39,849 nucleotides of DNA, from the NCBI GenBank assembly GCA_902806275.1, contig CADCVY010000107.1:1-39849 (forward strand), given 5' to 3'. This document shows, in pieces, positions 16,148 to 23,632 of the stretch (position 1 is its first letter; each line of letters begins with the position of its first letter). The translations under genes and the position numbers were made by a program. Below the pieces are notes generated by a model, which saw only the letters and a program-made list of their open reading frames with translations, was not told where the DNA came from and made no database searches. Source of the DNA: an uncultured Sphingomonas sp. Lineage in GTDB: Bacteria > Pseudomonadota > Alphaproteobacteria > Sphingomonadales > Sphingomonadaceae.

Positions 16148-17945
16148 AGATACCTCTCCCTTCGGTGCGGTAGCCGAACACGTCTTGGTGACGGTCGTTC
16201 AGCAAGTTGGACCCGCGGGCGAACAACTCAACGCCGGGACGGAGGGCATAGGCCACCCGCGCGTCCGCCAGCCGGTAGGAGCCGAGCCGGACGACATTGT
16301 ACGGCGGGTTCTCGTTGAGGTCGGTTTGGGCGCCGCTGAAGGCGATGGAGGCGCCGTAGCTCAAGCGGCCGAGCACGCCGTCGGCGGCAATCGCCCCGCT
16401 ATGCTTGGGCCGGCGCAACTCCTTCACCTGCAGCGATCCATCGAAGTTGGGCTGCGTGGCCTTGAGGTAGCTGTAGTTGGCCGTGAGCCGAAGCTGTTCG
16501 CCGATCGCCCAGCCGAGTTCAGCCTCGATCCCCCAGCGGCGGCTTCGATCCCGCCGGTTCTCCGTCGAGGACAGGCCCGAGGCAAAGTCGAACACGTCGA
16601 CGATTTCGTCGCGCAGCCGCTGGCGGAAGCCGGTCAGGGCAGCGGACACGCGACCGCTGCGAAACCGTACAGACCCTTCGAAGCCGCGGGAGCGTTCCGG
16701 CGTAAGTTGCGGATTTCCCTCGAACGTTCCGGGAAAGAAGCCGTAGAGGTCGAAGAAGGTCGGCTGCGCAATCCCTTCGCCGTAGGTCCCGGCTACCGAA
16801 AAACCAGCGCCGACATGAGCGAGCAAGGACGCGCGCAGCGTCGTTGCGTCCTTGAAGCGGTTGAACGCGTCGCGCCGCACAGCGACATCGGCCGTCAGCT
16901 TGTCAAAACGACCGCGCCACTCCGCAGTGATCGCCTGGTGGGTGCGGTCGCGATCCTGAGCGGTGGCGCCGCCGTAGACGGTGTCATTGGCCGCGAACGT
17001 CTCCCGCTCATGCTCGGCGGCGGCGATCAGCAGGTGCTGCACCGGGCCAGTCCGGAAGTGCCGCTCGAGCTGCCCGCTCAACGTCGTCCGCGCGCCGCTT
17101 GTGCGATTGATCTCGTCATCGGCGAAGTAGTTGCGGTTGCGTGAATTGAGCCGCGAAATCTCGATATTGCCCCTCCAGGGCGACTGGTCCTGCCCGACCT
17201 CGACCCAGGCTCGCGCGGCGTTCATCCGGTCACGGCTGACAAGGTCGTGCGTGCGGTCGAACGTGAAGGGATCAAAGCCGTCATACTCGCTCCGCCCATT
17301 GAGCAGAAAACCCGCAGCGCCGACCTCGACCTGATCGTGCACTCTCACCGAGCCGCGCAGCCGTGCGGCGATGTTGCGGTAGCCGTCGCGGTCGCCGCCG
17401 CTGAAGATGTCGATGCCCGAAGCTCGCTGCCAGGCGACGGCGCCTGCCACGCTGGCAATCCCCCCGGCGAGCGACGTACGGGTCAGGCCGAACGAGCCTG
17501 CCTCACCCGAAGCGCGCACCGCTCTACCATCCGCAGGGTCGGCCCCATCGGCCGCAACCACGCCGCCGATCGCCTGCGACCCCCACAATGCCGATTGCGG
17601 CCCGCGCACCACCTCGATGCGCGAGAGGATGTCGGCATTGAGCAGCTCGAAGCGCGGCGCATCGCCACGCGCGGGGTCGTTGGCGCGGATGCCGTCGATG
17701 AACAGCAAGGTGTGGTTGGCTTCCGCCCCTCTGATGCGGACCTCGGCAACCGTTCCTGCGGCACCCGACTGCGTCACGGCAACCGACGGCACCTGGCGAA
17801 GCAGGGCAGGGGCGAGCGGCGTGCCGAGCCGCTCGATGCGCTCGGCGTCCAGCACCGTTGCGCTGGCTGCGGTATGCGCCTGCGTGTCAGGGGCTCGCGA
17901 AGCGGTGATGACGATCTGGTTGGTGTCCACGGGTACGGCGGCCAT
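16116..17945 (-). CDS. btuB: TonB-dependent vitamin B12 receptor, lacking a visible signal peptide
   Basis: Outer-membrane active transporter for corrinoids. The 609 residues contain a TonB-box-like DTNQIVITAS at 8-17, the plug domain to about 130 (TVLDAERIERLGTPLAPALLRQVPSV, EVRIRGAEANHTLLFIDGIRAND, RIEVVRGPQSALWGSQAIGGVV) and a 22-strand barrel whose last strands read GVELFARGSNLLNDRHQDVFGY. BtuB proteins normally have a signal peptide before the TonB box; here Met1 is only about ten residues from it. The ATG at 17945 has a good AAGGA site 6-7 nt upstream, and an in-frame TGA sits two codons before it, so no extension is possible. It lies downstream of a cobalamin riboswitch. Confidence 0.88.
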   Translation of the reverse strand: MAAVPVDTNQIVITASRAPDTQAHTAASATVLDAERIERLGTPLAPALLRQVPSVAVTQSGAAGTVAEVRIRGAEANHTLLFIDGIRANDPARGDAPRFELLNADILSRIEVVRGPQSALWGSQAIGGVVAADGADPADGRAVRASGEAGSFGLTRTSLAGGIASVAGAVAWQRASGIDIFSGGDRDGYRNIAARLRGSVRVHDQVEVGAAGFLLNGRSEYDGFDPFTFDRTHDLVSRDRMNAARAWVEVGQDQSPWRGNIEISRLNSRNRNYFADDEINRTSGARTTLSGQLERHFRTGPVQHLLIAAAEHERETFAANDTVYGGATAQDRDRTHQAITAEWRGRFDKLTADVAVRRDAFNRFKDATTLRASLLAHVGAGFSVAGTYGEGIAQPTFFDLYGFFPGTFEGNPQLTPERSRGFEGSVRFRSGRVSAALTGFRQRLRDEIVDVFDFASGLSSTENRRDRSRRWGIEAELGWAIGEQLRLTANYSYLKATQPNFDGSLQVKELRRPKHSGAIAADGVLGRLSYGASIAFSGAQTDLNENPPYNVVRLGSYRLADARVAYALRPGVELFARGSNLLNDRHQDVFGYRTEGRGIFAGVRLAGRP

Positions 17946-18053
17946 GGTTCATCCTTCTGCTGGCAACTTGCCGTCACAGAGGGATGCGCCCGTGCGAGTG
18001 CGCCCGGGCGGCCCACGCCCCCGCGGCTGAACCCGGCCGGGGAAACGGACGAC

Positions 18054-18178
18054 GGACCAAGGCAAGTGTCTGACTCGATTGGGTTGGTGAAAACCCAGTC
18101 CTACAGTTGCGGGCACAGCGCCGGCTTCGCACCGGCTTCCTTTTTCAACCGGCGGCCGTGACCGCCGGACCCTGGTCC
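18054..18178 (-). promoter_or_regulatory. cobalamin riboswitch
   Basis: The minus strand shows the conserved core AAAAAGGAAGCCGGTGCGAA, then GCCGGCGCTGTGCCCGCAACTG, then a hairpin (TGGGTT/AACCCA) and the 3' block GAGTCAGACACTTGCC. The closing stem pairs GGACCA (18178-18173) with TTGGTCC (18060-18054). These match the Rfam cobalamin aptamer (AdoCbl class). It lies about 110 nt before btuB and should repress btuBFCD when adenosylcobalamin is plentiful. The expression platform is not obvious; GC-rich inverted repeats lie between 18050 and 17980. Confidence 0.93.
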
Positions 18179-18185
18179 TGGAGCA

Positions 18186-18215
18186 TCGCTAGGCGCGGTG
18201 CCGAAACCTTGTCAA
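18186..18215 (-). promoter_or_regulatory. candidate btuB operon promoter
   Basis: On the minus strand a consensus TTGACA (18215-18210) is followed after 18 nt by TAGCGA (18191-18186), placing the start just before the riboswitch aptamer. Its -35 overlaps the -35 of the divergent rpmE promoter. Confidence 0.55.
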
Positions 18216-18237
18216 TCACAGGCCCGTTCGCTAGGGC
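18209..18237 (+). promoter_or_regulatory. candidate rpmE promoter
   Basis: TTGTCA (18209-18214), 17 nt, TAGGGC (18232-18237) in the context GCTAGGGCCGCG, the same layout as the rpsB promoter candidate. The -35 occupies the same bases as the btuB -35 on the other strand. Confidence 0.5.
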
Positions 18238-18295
18238 CGCGCGACACTTGCTGCCGCTGGTCGGAAACCAGCTGCTAACCCAAGGAAATCATGAC

Positions 18296-18526
18296 ATGAA
18301 GTCCGGCATCCACCCCGAATATCACACCATTACCGTCGAAATGACCGACGGCACCAAGTTCCAGACCCGCTCGACGTGGGGCAAGGAGGGCGACACTCTC
18401 CACCTCGACATCGATCCGACCGCCCACCCGGCGTGGACCGGCGGCAACCAGAAGCTGCTGGATACCGGCGGCCAGGTGGCGCGCTTCAACAAGCGGTTTG
18501 GCGGCCTTTCGCTGGGCAAGAAGTAA
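18296..18526 (+). CDS. rpmE: 50S ribosomal protein L31
   Basis: Large-subunit protein near the central protuberance that helps bridge the subunits. The 76 residues begin [19 protein letters not shown] and include [16 protein letters not shown] and [16 protein letters not shown], the alphaproteobacterial L31 pattern. There is no cysteine, so this is the zinc-free (C-minus) form. The frame runs open upstream, but the ATG at 18296 has AAGGAA 8 nt before it and gives the family length. A second ATG at 18291 is out of frame. It is divergent from the B12 operon and followed closely by an acetyltransferase gene. Confidence 0.96.
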   Translation: MKSGIHPEYHTITVEMTDGTKFQTRSTWGKEGDTLHLDIDPTAHPAWTGGNQKLLDTGGQVARFNKRFGGLSLGKK

Positions 18527-18537
18527 GCTCACCCCTT

Positions 18538-19083
18538 TTGACGACTGATACGCACCGCTCGGCTCCAGCCTTGGAGACCGAACGCCTCCGGCTGCGCGCG
18601 TGGCGCAAGGGCGATCGCGAGCCATATTTCGAGATACTGCAGGAGCCGGAGGTATTCCGGCACTTCGGGCCCGAACCGATGGGCATGGAGGAGTGCTGGC
18701 GGCGCGTGATGGCCGCGGCCGGAGGCTGGCAGCTCATCGGGTTCGGAGGCTGGGCGGTCGAGCGCAAGGCTGACTGCAAGCTGCTCGGTATGACGGCAGT
18801 GTTCACCGCCTGGCGCGACCTTGAGCCGCAGTTCGGCGACGAGCCCGAGATGGGGTGGATTTTCGCGACCGACGCACATGGCCAGGGGCTTGCCGGGGAA
18901 GCGTGCCGGGCCGTGCTCAGCTGGCTCGATGCCAGCCTGCCGTCGACGCCCGTTTGGGCAATCATCGCTCCGGCGAATGCGCCATCAATCCGGCTGGCTG
19001 AGAAGCTCGGCTTCAAGCCCGTGCACGAGACGCCATACCACGGCGAGCCGACCCTGGTGCTGCGCCGGCCGCCTCGGGACTAA
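18538..19083 (+). CDS. GNAT family N-acetyltransferase (RimJ/RimL-like)
   Basis: Predicted to transfer an acetyl group from acetyl-CoA to an amine; the substrate cannot be told from sequence. With the TTG at 18538 the protein has 181 residues. The fold starts at LETERLRLRAWRKGDREPYF (residue 12), motif A is EMGWIFATDAHGQGLAGEA (near 110, acetyl-CoA pyrophosphate loop QGLAGEA), and motif B is IIAPANAPSIRLAEKLGFK, all typical of the Acetyltransf_3 group. There is no ATG before the domain and the ribosome-binding site is weak, so the start is the least certain part. It begins 12 nt after rpmE and may be cotranscribed with it. It converges on gcdH with a 13-nt gap. Confidence 0.85.
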   Translation: MTTDTHRSAPALETERLRLRAWRKGDREPYFEILQEPEVFRHFGPEPMGMEECWRRVMAAAGGWQLIGFGGWAVERKADCKLLGMTAVFTAWRDLEPQFGDEPEMGWIFATDAHGQGLAGEACRAVLSWLDASLPSTPVWAIIAPANAPSIRLAEKLGFKPVHETPYHGEPTLVLRRPPRD

Positions 19084-19096
19084 GGCCCCGCCGTTT

Positions 19097-20287
19097 TTAA
19101 AAGGCGGACAAACCGGTGATGGCGCGGCCCATGATGAGGGCGTGGACATCGTGGGTGCCCTCGTAGGTGTTGACCGTCTCAAGGTTCACCAGGTGGCGCA
19201 TGACGTGGAATTCGGCCGATATGCCATTGCCGCCATGCATGTCGCGGGAGACGCGGGCGATATCGAGCGCCTTGCCGACGTTGTTGCGCTTGATGAGGCT
19301 GATCGTTTCCGGAACCAGCTCGCCCGCTTCCAGTCGGCGCCCGACACGAAGCGAGGCCTGCAGGCCAAGGGTGATCTCCGTCACCATGTTGGCGAGTTTC
19401 AGCTGGACCAGCTGGTTGGCGGCCAGCGGCCGGCCGAACTGCTTGCGGTCGAGCGTGTACTGGCGCGCTGATGCATAACAAGCTTCCGCCGCGCCCATCG
19501 CGCCCCAGGAAATGCCGTAGCGGGCGCGGTTGAGACAGCCGAACGGACCTTTGAGGCCCTCCACGTTGGGCAGCAGCGCGTCTTCGCCGACCTCGACGCC
19601 GTCCATCACGATCTCGCCGGTGATCGAAGACCGCAGCGACAGCTTTTCCTTGATTGCCGGCGCCGACAGCCCAGGCATGCCCTTTTCGAGCACGAAGCCG
19701 CGGATCTTGCCGTCGTGCGCATCCGACTTCGCCCAGACGACGAAGACGTCGGCAATCGGCGAGTTAGTGATCCACATTTTGCTGCCCGAGATGAGGTAGC
19801 CGCCCTGGACCCTCTGCGCCCGGGTGCGCATGCCGGCGGGATCGGAGCCGGCGTCGGGCTCGGTCAGGCCGAAGCAGCCGACCCACTCGCCGCTGGCCAG
19901 CTTGGGCAGATATTTGCTTTTCTGTTCCTCAGATCCGTAAGCGTGGATCGGGTGCATCACGAGGCTGGATTGCACCGACATGGCCGAGCGGTAGCCGCTG
20001 TCGACCCGTTCCACGGCGCGGCCGATGAGGCCGTAGCTGACATAGCCGAGCCCGGCTCCGCCATACTGCTCCGGGATGGTAGCGCCAAGCAGGCCGAGTT
20101 CGCCCATCTCGCTCATGATCTCGCGGTCGAAGCGTTCGTCCATATAGGCCGACATCACGCGCGGCAGCAGCTTTTCCTGCGCATAGCCCTCTGCCGTGTC
20201 GCGGACGAGCCGCTCCTCATCGCTCAGCTGATGGTTGAGATCGAACGGATCCTGCCAGTCGAACGGCAGGACGGCAGGCTCGCCCAC
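19097..20287 (-). CDS. gcdH: glutaryl-CoA dehydrogenase
   Basis: FAD enzyme that oxidises and decarboxylates glutaryl-CoA to crotonyl-CoA in lysine and tryptophan breakdown. The 396 residues show the acyl-CoA dehydrogenase layout: [20 protein letters not shown] at 22, [13 protein letters not shown] near 140 (FAD/substrate), [33 protein letters not shown] and YTLDRKQFG. The C-terminal [20 protein letters not shown] carries the catalytic base Glu376, in the position specific to this subfamily. The GTG at 20287 has GGAGAC 6 nt upstream. It is monocistronic and divergent from the secretion genes across 227 bp, in which I see no convincing promoter beyond an isolated TTGACT at 20381. Confidence 0.94.
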   Translation of the reverse strand: MGEPAVLPFDWQDPFDLNHQLSDEERLVRDTAEGYAQEKLLPRVMSAYMDERFDREIMSEMGELGLLGATIPEQYGGAGLGYVSYGLIGRAVERVDSGYRSAMSVQSSLVMHPIHAYGSEEQKSKYLPKLASGEWVGCFGLTEPDAGSDPAGMRTRAQRVQGGYLISGSKMWITNSPIADVFVVWAKSDAHDGKIRGFVLEKGMPGLSAPAIKEKLSLRSSITGEIVMDGVEVGEDALLPNVEGLKGPFGCLNRARYGISWGAMGAAEACYASARQYTLDRKQFGRPLAANQLVQLKLANMVTEITLGLQASLRVGRRLEAGELVPETISLIKRNNVGKALDIARVSRDMHGGNGISAEFHVMRHLVNLETVNTYEGTHDVHALIMGRAITGLSAF

Positions 20288-20514
20288 TTTGATGTCTCCG
20301 CAAATGGTGGTGATTGCGACGGCCTCTTAGCGGGCTCGCTCCGGGAGTGCCAGAGTGGCGTTGGCGGCGACCTGAAGTGGTTGACTTCTAACAGCATTTA
20401 CCCGAATGCGCGGCCTAGGGCGGGGGCGCGCTGGTCAAAGCCGCGCAGGCCAAGTAATCCAAGCCCCAAGCGCCGTAAAACGGCAGCGAGTTAACGAGCT
20501 GAGGCGGACCACAC

Positions 20515-22260
20515 TTGCTACAACCCCTGCGTACTCAACCGGCGGTCATCCAGGCGGCCGCCGATGCCTGCCGCAAGCACTTCATGTCGGCGCTGCTGTT
20601 CAGCGCGCTTCTGAACCTGCTGTTCATTGCGCCCATGCTGTACATGCTGCAGGTCTACGACCGCGTGCTGCCGACTGCCGGCACCACGACTCTGGTTTTC
20701 CTGACCTTGGTGCTGGTGTTCGCGCTGCTGACGCTGTCGGCGCTGGATGCGATCCGCTCGCGCCTGCTGGTCCGCGCCAGTGTCCGCCTCGACCGCGTGC
20801 TCTCGGGAGCCATCCTCGACGCGACGTTGACTCGCCCGGAACTCGGCTCCGAGCGCCTGGCAAAGCAGGCGATGCGTGAATTCGACGTACTGCGCCAGAC
20901 GCTGACCGGGCCAGTGATGGTCGGCATCTTCGATGCGCCGTGGATCCCGGTTTACATTCTGATCGCCTTCCTCATCCACCCGTGGATCGGCGTGCTCGCC
21001 TTAGTTGGCGCGTTGATCAGCTTGTTCCTCGCCTGGCGGAACGAGGTGGCGACGAATGCGCCGCTGAAGCGCGCCAACGAGGCGGCCGGCCGTGCCCATG
21101 CGGGCTTCGAGTCGACCGTTGCCTCGGCCGATGTCGTCCGGGCGCTTGGTCTGCGCCGGGCGCTGGTCAGCGGCCACCTCGACGACCGCCACAACATGAT
21201 GCAGCTGCAGACCGACGCCAGCCTGGCGTCGAGCGGGCTGACCGCGACGTCCAAGTTCATCCGGCTGCTGCTGCAATCGCTCGCCTTAGGCCTCGCGGCC
21301 TTGCTTGCGATCGATGCCAAGGTGAGTCCGGGGGCGGTGTTCGCCTCGTCCTTCATCGTCGGCCGCGCGCTGGCGCCGATCGACCAGATCGTTGGCGGCT
21401 GGAAGAACCTCATCCAGGCCTGGGGCGCCTATCACACGCTTCGCGACCTGTTCGCCGAAACTCCCGACGACGTGTCGGTGACGCAGCTGCCAGCACCGCT
21501 GGGCAATCTCTCGACCGAAAACCTCGGAGTTGCGGGGCTGGATCGGCGGCCGATCATCGCCGGCATCTCATTCGCCGTTGAAAGCGGTGAAATGGTCGCC
21601 ATTGTCGGGCCGAGCGGCGCGGGCAAATCGACGCTGGTGAAGGCGCTTGCCGGCGCCATCGTCCCGGCCGCCGGGATCATCCGCTTCGACGGCGCCGACC
21701 AGCGCAACTGGGACCCCGAGCGCCTGGCCGAATATGTCGGCTACATGCCGCAGGAGCCGTCGCTGTTCGCCGGCACTGTGAAGGAGAATATCGCACGCTT
21801 CCGCAACCGGCTCGGCGAGGACCAGCTAAGCGTCGACGAAGCGGTGGTCGAGGCGGCCCGCACTGCCGGAGCGCATGATCTCATCCTCAAGCTGCCGGGC
21901 GGGTACGATTACATGCTGGGCCTCGGTGGGCGCGGGCTGTCGGTCGGCCAGTCGCAACGCATTGCGCTCGCCCGCGCCTTGTTCCGCGACCCGCAGTACC
22001 TCATCCTCGATGAGCCGAACTCGAGCCTCGACGCCGAAGGGGACGCGCAGCTCATCCAAACGCTCGAGGAGCTGAAGAACCGCGGCCGAACGATCATGAT
22101 CGTGGCGCACCGCCTCAGCGTGCTGCCGATCGTGGATCGCCTGATGGTCATCCAGGACGGGCGCCTGACCATGTTCGGCCCGCGGGACGAAGTGCTGCGC
22201 AAGATCGCGCCGCCGCCGCCACCCAAGAATGTGATCTCCTCAGTAAAGGCCAGCTCATGA
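20515..22260 (+). CDS. type I secretion ABC transporter, permease-ATPase fusion (PrtD family)
   Basis: Inner-membrane exporter that drives one-step secretion of a protein through a membrane-fusion partner and an outer-membrane channel. The 581 residues have an ABC_membrane domain with about six helices (residues 20-300), then an ATPase domain with Walker A GPSGAGKST (365-373), Walker B LILDEP (D499, E500) and switch His in IVAHRL. The signature reads LSVGQ (475-479) where LSGGQ is usual. The start is TTG at 20515 after GAGGCGG; no earlier start is available. The stop overlaps the fusion-protein ATG (ATGA). Neither a secreted RTX-type substrate nor a TolC homologue is encoded nearby, so the cargo is unknown. 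Confidence 0.93.
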   Translation: MLQPLRTQPAVIQAAADACRKHFMSALLFSALLNLLFIAPMLYMLQVYDRVLPTAGTTTLVFLTLVLVFALLTLSALDAIRSRLLVRASVRLDRVLSGAILDATLTRPELGSERLAKQAMREFDVLRQTLTGPVMVGIFDAPWIPVYILIAFLIHPWIGVLALVGALISLFLAWRNEVATNAPLKRANEAAGRAHAGFESTVASADVVRALGLRRALVSGHLDDRHNMMQLQTDASLASSGLTATSKFIRLLLQSLALGLAALLAIDAKVSPGAVFASSFIVGRALAPIDQIVGGWKNLIQAWGAYHTLRDLFAETPDDVSVTQLPAPLGNLSTENLGVAGLDRRPIIAGISFAVESGEMVAIVGPSGAGKSTLVKALAGAIVPAAGIIRFDGADQRNWDPERLAEYVGYMPQEPSLFAGTVKENIARFRNRLGEDQLSVDEAVVEAARTAGAHDLILKLPGGYDYMLGLGGRGLSVGQSQRIALARALFRDPQYLILDEPNSSLDAEGDAQLIQTLEELKNRGRTIMIVAHRLSVLPIVDRLMVIQDGRLTMFGPRDEVLRKIAPPPPPKNVISSVKASS

Positions 22261-23630
22261 GTACCGTGCTTGCGACAAGGTCCGTCGATCTGCCTGCCAA
22301 CTACGTGCCGCAGGCGGATGAAGGCGGCCGCGACAATCCGGGCGGGGACATCCGCATCGGTGCGATCATCGCGGGGTTGTTCTTCGTCATTTTTCTCGGT
22401 TGGGCGACATTCGCACGGCTCGATGCGGCGGCGATCGCACCGGGCAATCTCGCCGTCTCCGGACAGCGGCAAACGGTGCAGCACCGCGAGGGCGGGGTTG
22501 TCGCCGAGATCTTGGTCAAGGAAGGCGCCCGCGTGCAGCAGGGCCAGGTCCTGATCCGCCTCGCCGGTGCCGACGTGCGCGCGCAGGAGCGGGCGATGTC
22601 GGCTCAGGCGATCGGCCTGCTCGCCCAGCGTGCGCGGCTTTATGCCGAGCAGCGCGGGCTCCCGACAATCCTGCCGCCTGCCGAGTTCCGGACGCTTCCG
22701 CCCGAGGACCGCGCGCAGGCAGCGGAGGAATTGCAGATTCAGACCGGGCAGATGCGCACGCGCCGCGCGGTGCTGTCGGCGCAGCGCGGGGCGCTCGGCG
22801 AAAAGGTCGGTCAGGCCGGCAACCAAGGGCAGGGCTACAGCCGCCAGCTCGCCGCCATCAACGACCAGCTCAAGCTGATCGAAGACGAACTGGTCGGCAT
22901 GCGCTCGGCGGCGGAGAAGGGCTTTGTGTCCCAGAACCGCATTCGCGCCCTGGAGCGCGCAAAAGCGGACCTCCAAGGGCAGCGCGGACAATATTCGGCA
23001 ACCATCGCGCAATCGCAGGGTATGGCCAGCGAAAGCCGCATCCAGTCGCTCGAGGCACAAGGCAATTACATGGAGCGGGTCGCGACGGAGCTTCGCGAGG
23101 TTGAGGCCAGCCTCAACGACGTCATGCCCAAGCTGCAGGCGGCTCGCGACCAGCTTGCGCGCACCGAGATCCGGGCGCCGGCCAGCGGCACCGTCGTCGG
23201 GCTCACCGTGTTCACGCCCGGCGGGGTCATCGAGCCGGGGCAGAAGTTGATGGACGTCGTACCCGAGCGGGCGCCGCTGACGATCGAAGCAAAGCTGTCG
23301 ACGACGGACGGCGACGACGTTCACGCAGGTCGGGAAGCCCTCGTGAACTTCGATGCGCTGCACGAGCGGACGCTGCCGGCGCTGAAAGGCAAGGTAACGC
23401 GCGTGTCCGCCGACGCCTTTACCGATGAGCAGACCGGCGCATCCTATTACACGGCCGAGATCGCGGTGCCGTTGACCGAGCTCAAGAAGATCGAGGAAGT
23501 TCGCGGGAGCGACGCGCTTCGCGCCGGCCTGCCGGTCAGCGTCCAGATCCCGCTGCGCAAGCGGACCGCGCTGCAATATGCGTTCGAACCGCTGACCGCA
23601 TCGCTGCGCAAGTCGTTCCGCGAGCAATAA
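22257..23630 (+). CDS. type I secretion membrane fusion protein (HlyD/PrtE family)
   Basis: Periplasmic adaptor that connects the ABC exporter to an outer-membrane channel. The 457 residues have one membrane anchor at about 33-57 (IGAIIAGLFFVIFLGWATFARLD). A lipoyl-like half follows (GNLAVSGQRQTVQHREGGVVAEILVKEGARVQQGQVLIRL, ending near 100), then a long coiled coil to about 290 with heptad Ala/Leu/Gln runs, the second lipoyl half (RTEIRAPASGTVVGL) and a beta-barrel ending. The ATG at 22257 overlaps the transporter stop by 4 nt, so the two are made together. It ends 2 nt from the stop of a convergent TonB-dependent receptor. Confidence 0.94.
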   Translation: MSTVLATRSVDLPANYVPQADEGGRDNPGGDIRIGAIIAGLFFVIFLGWATFARLDAAAIAPGNLAVSGQRQTVQHREGGVVAEILVKEGARVQQGQVLIRLAGADVRAQERAMSAQAIGLLAQRARLYAEQRGLPTILPPAEFRTLPPEDRAQAAEELQIQTGQMRTRRAVLSAQRGALGEKVGQAGNQGQGYSRQLAAINDQLKLIEDELVGMRSAAEKGFVSQNRIRALERAKADLQGQRGQYSATIAQSQGMASESRIQSLEAQGNYMERVATELREVEASLNDVMPKLQAARDQLARTEIRAPASGTVVGLTVFTPGGVIEPGQKLMDVVPERAPLTIEAKLSTTDGDDVHAGREALVNFDALHERTLPALKGKVTRVSADAFTDEQTGASYYTAEIAVPLTELKKIEEVRGSDALRAGLPVSVQIPLRKRTALQYAFEPLTASLRKSFREQ

Positions 23631-23632
23631 GC

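Noticed and set aside
17774-18016. Alternative 80-codon frame upstream of btuB as a frameshifted signal peptide
   Set aside because: Its N-terminal residues are Pro/Arg/Gln-rich with no hydrophobic core, so it cannot be the missing leader.
19088-19105. CCGCC/GGCGG hairpin between the acetyltransferase and gcdH as a bidirectional terminator
   Set aside because: The stem is only 5 bp with a 10-nt loop, part of it is the gcdH coding end, and no T-run follows on either strand.
20381-20409. TTGACT at 20381 as a promoter for the secretion operon
   Set aside because: The hexamer 17 nt downstream is GAATGC, a poor -10, and the TAGGGC at 20416 is 29 nt away, too far.
21909-23627. Open frame of 572 codons antisense to the secretion genes
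   Set aside because: It crosses the junction of two well-supported genes on the other strand and shows no domain or ribosome site.
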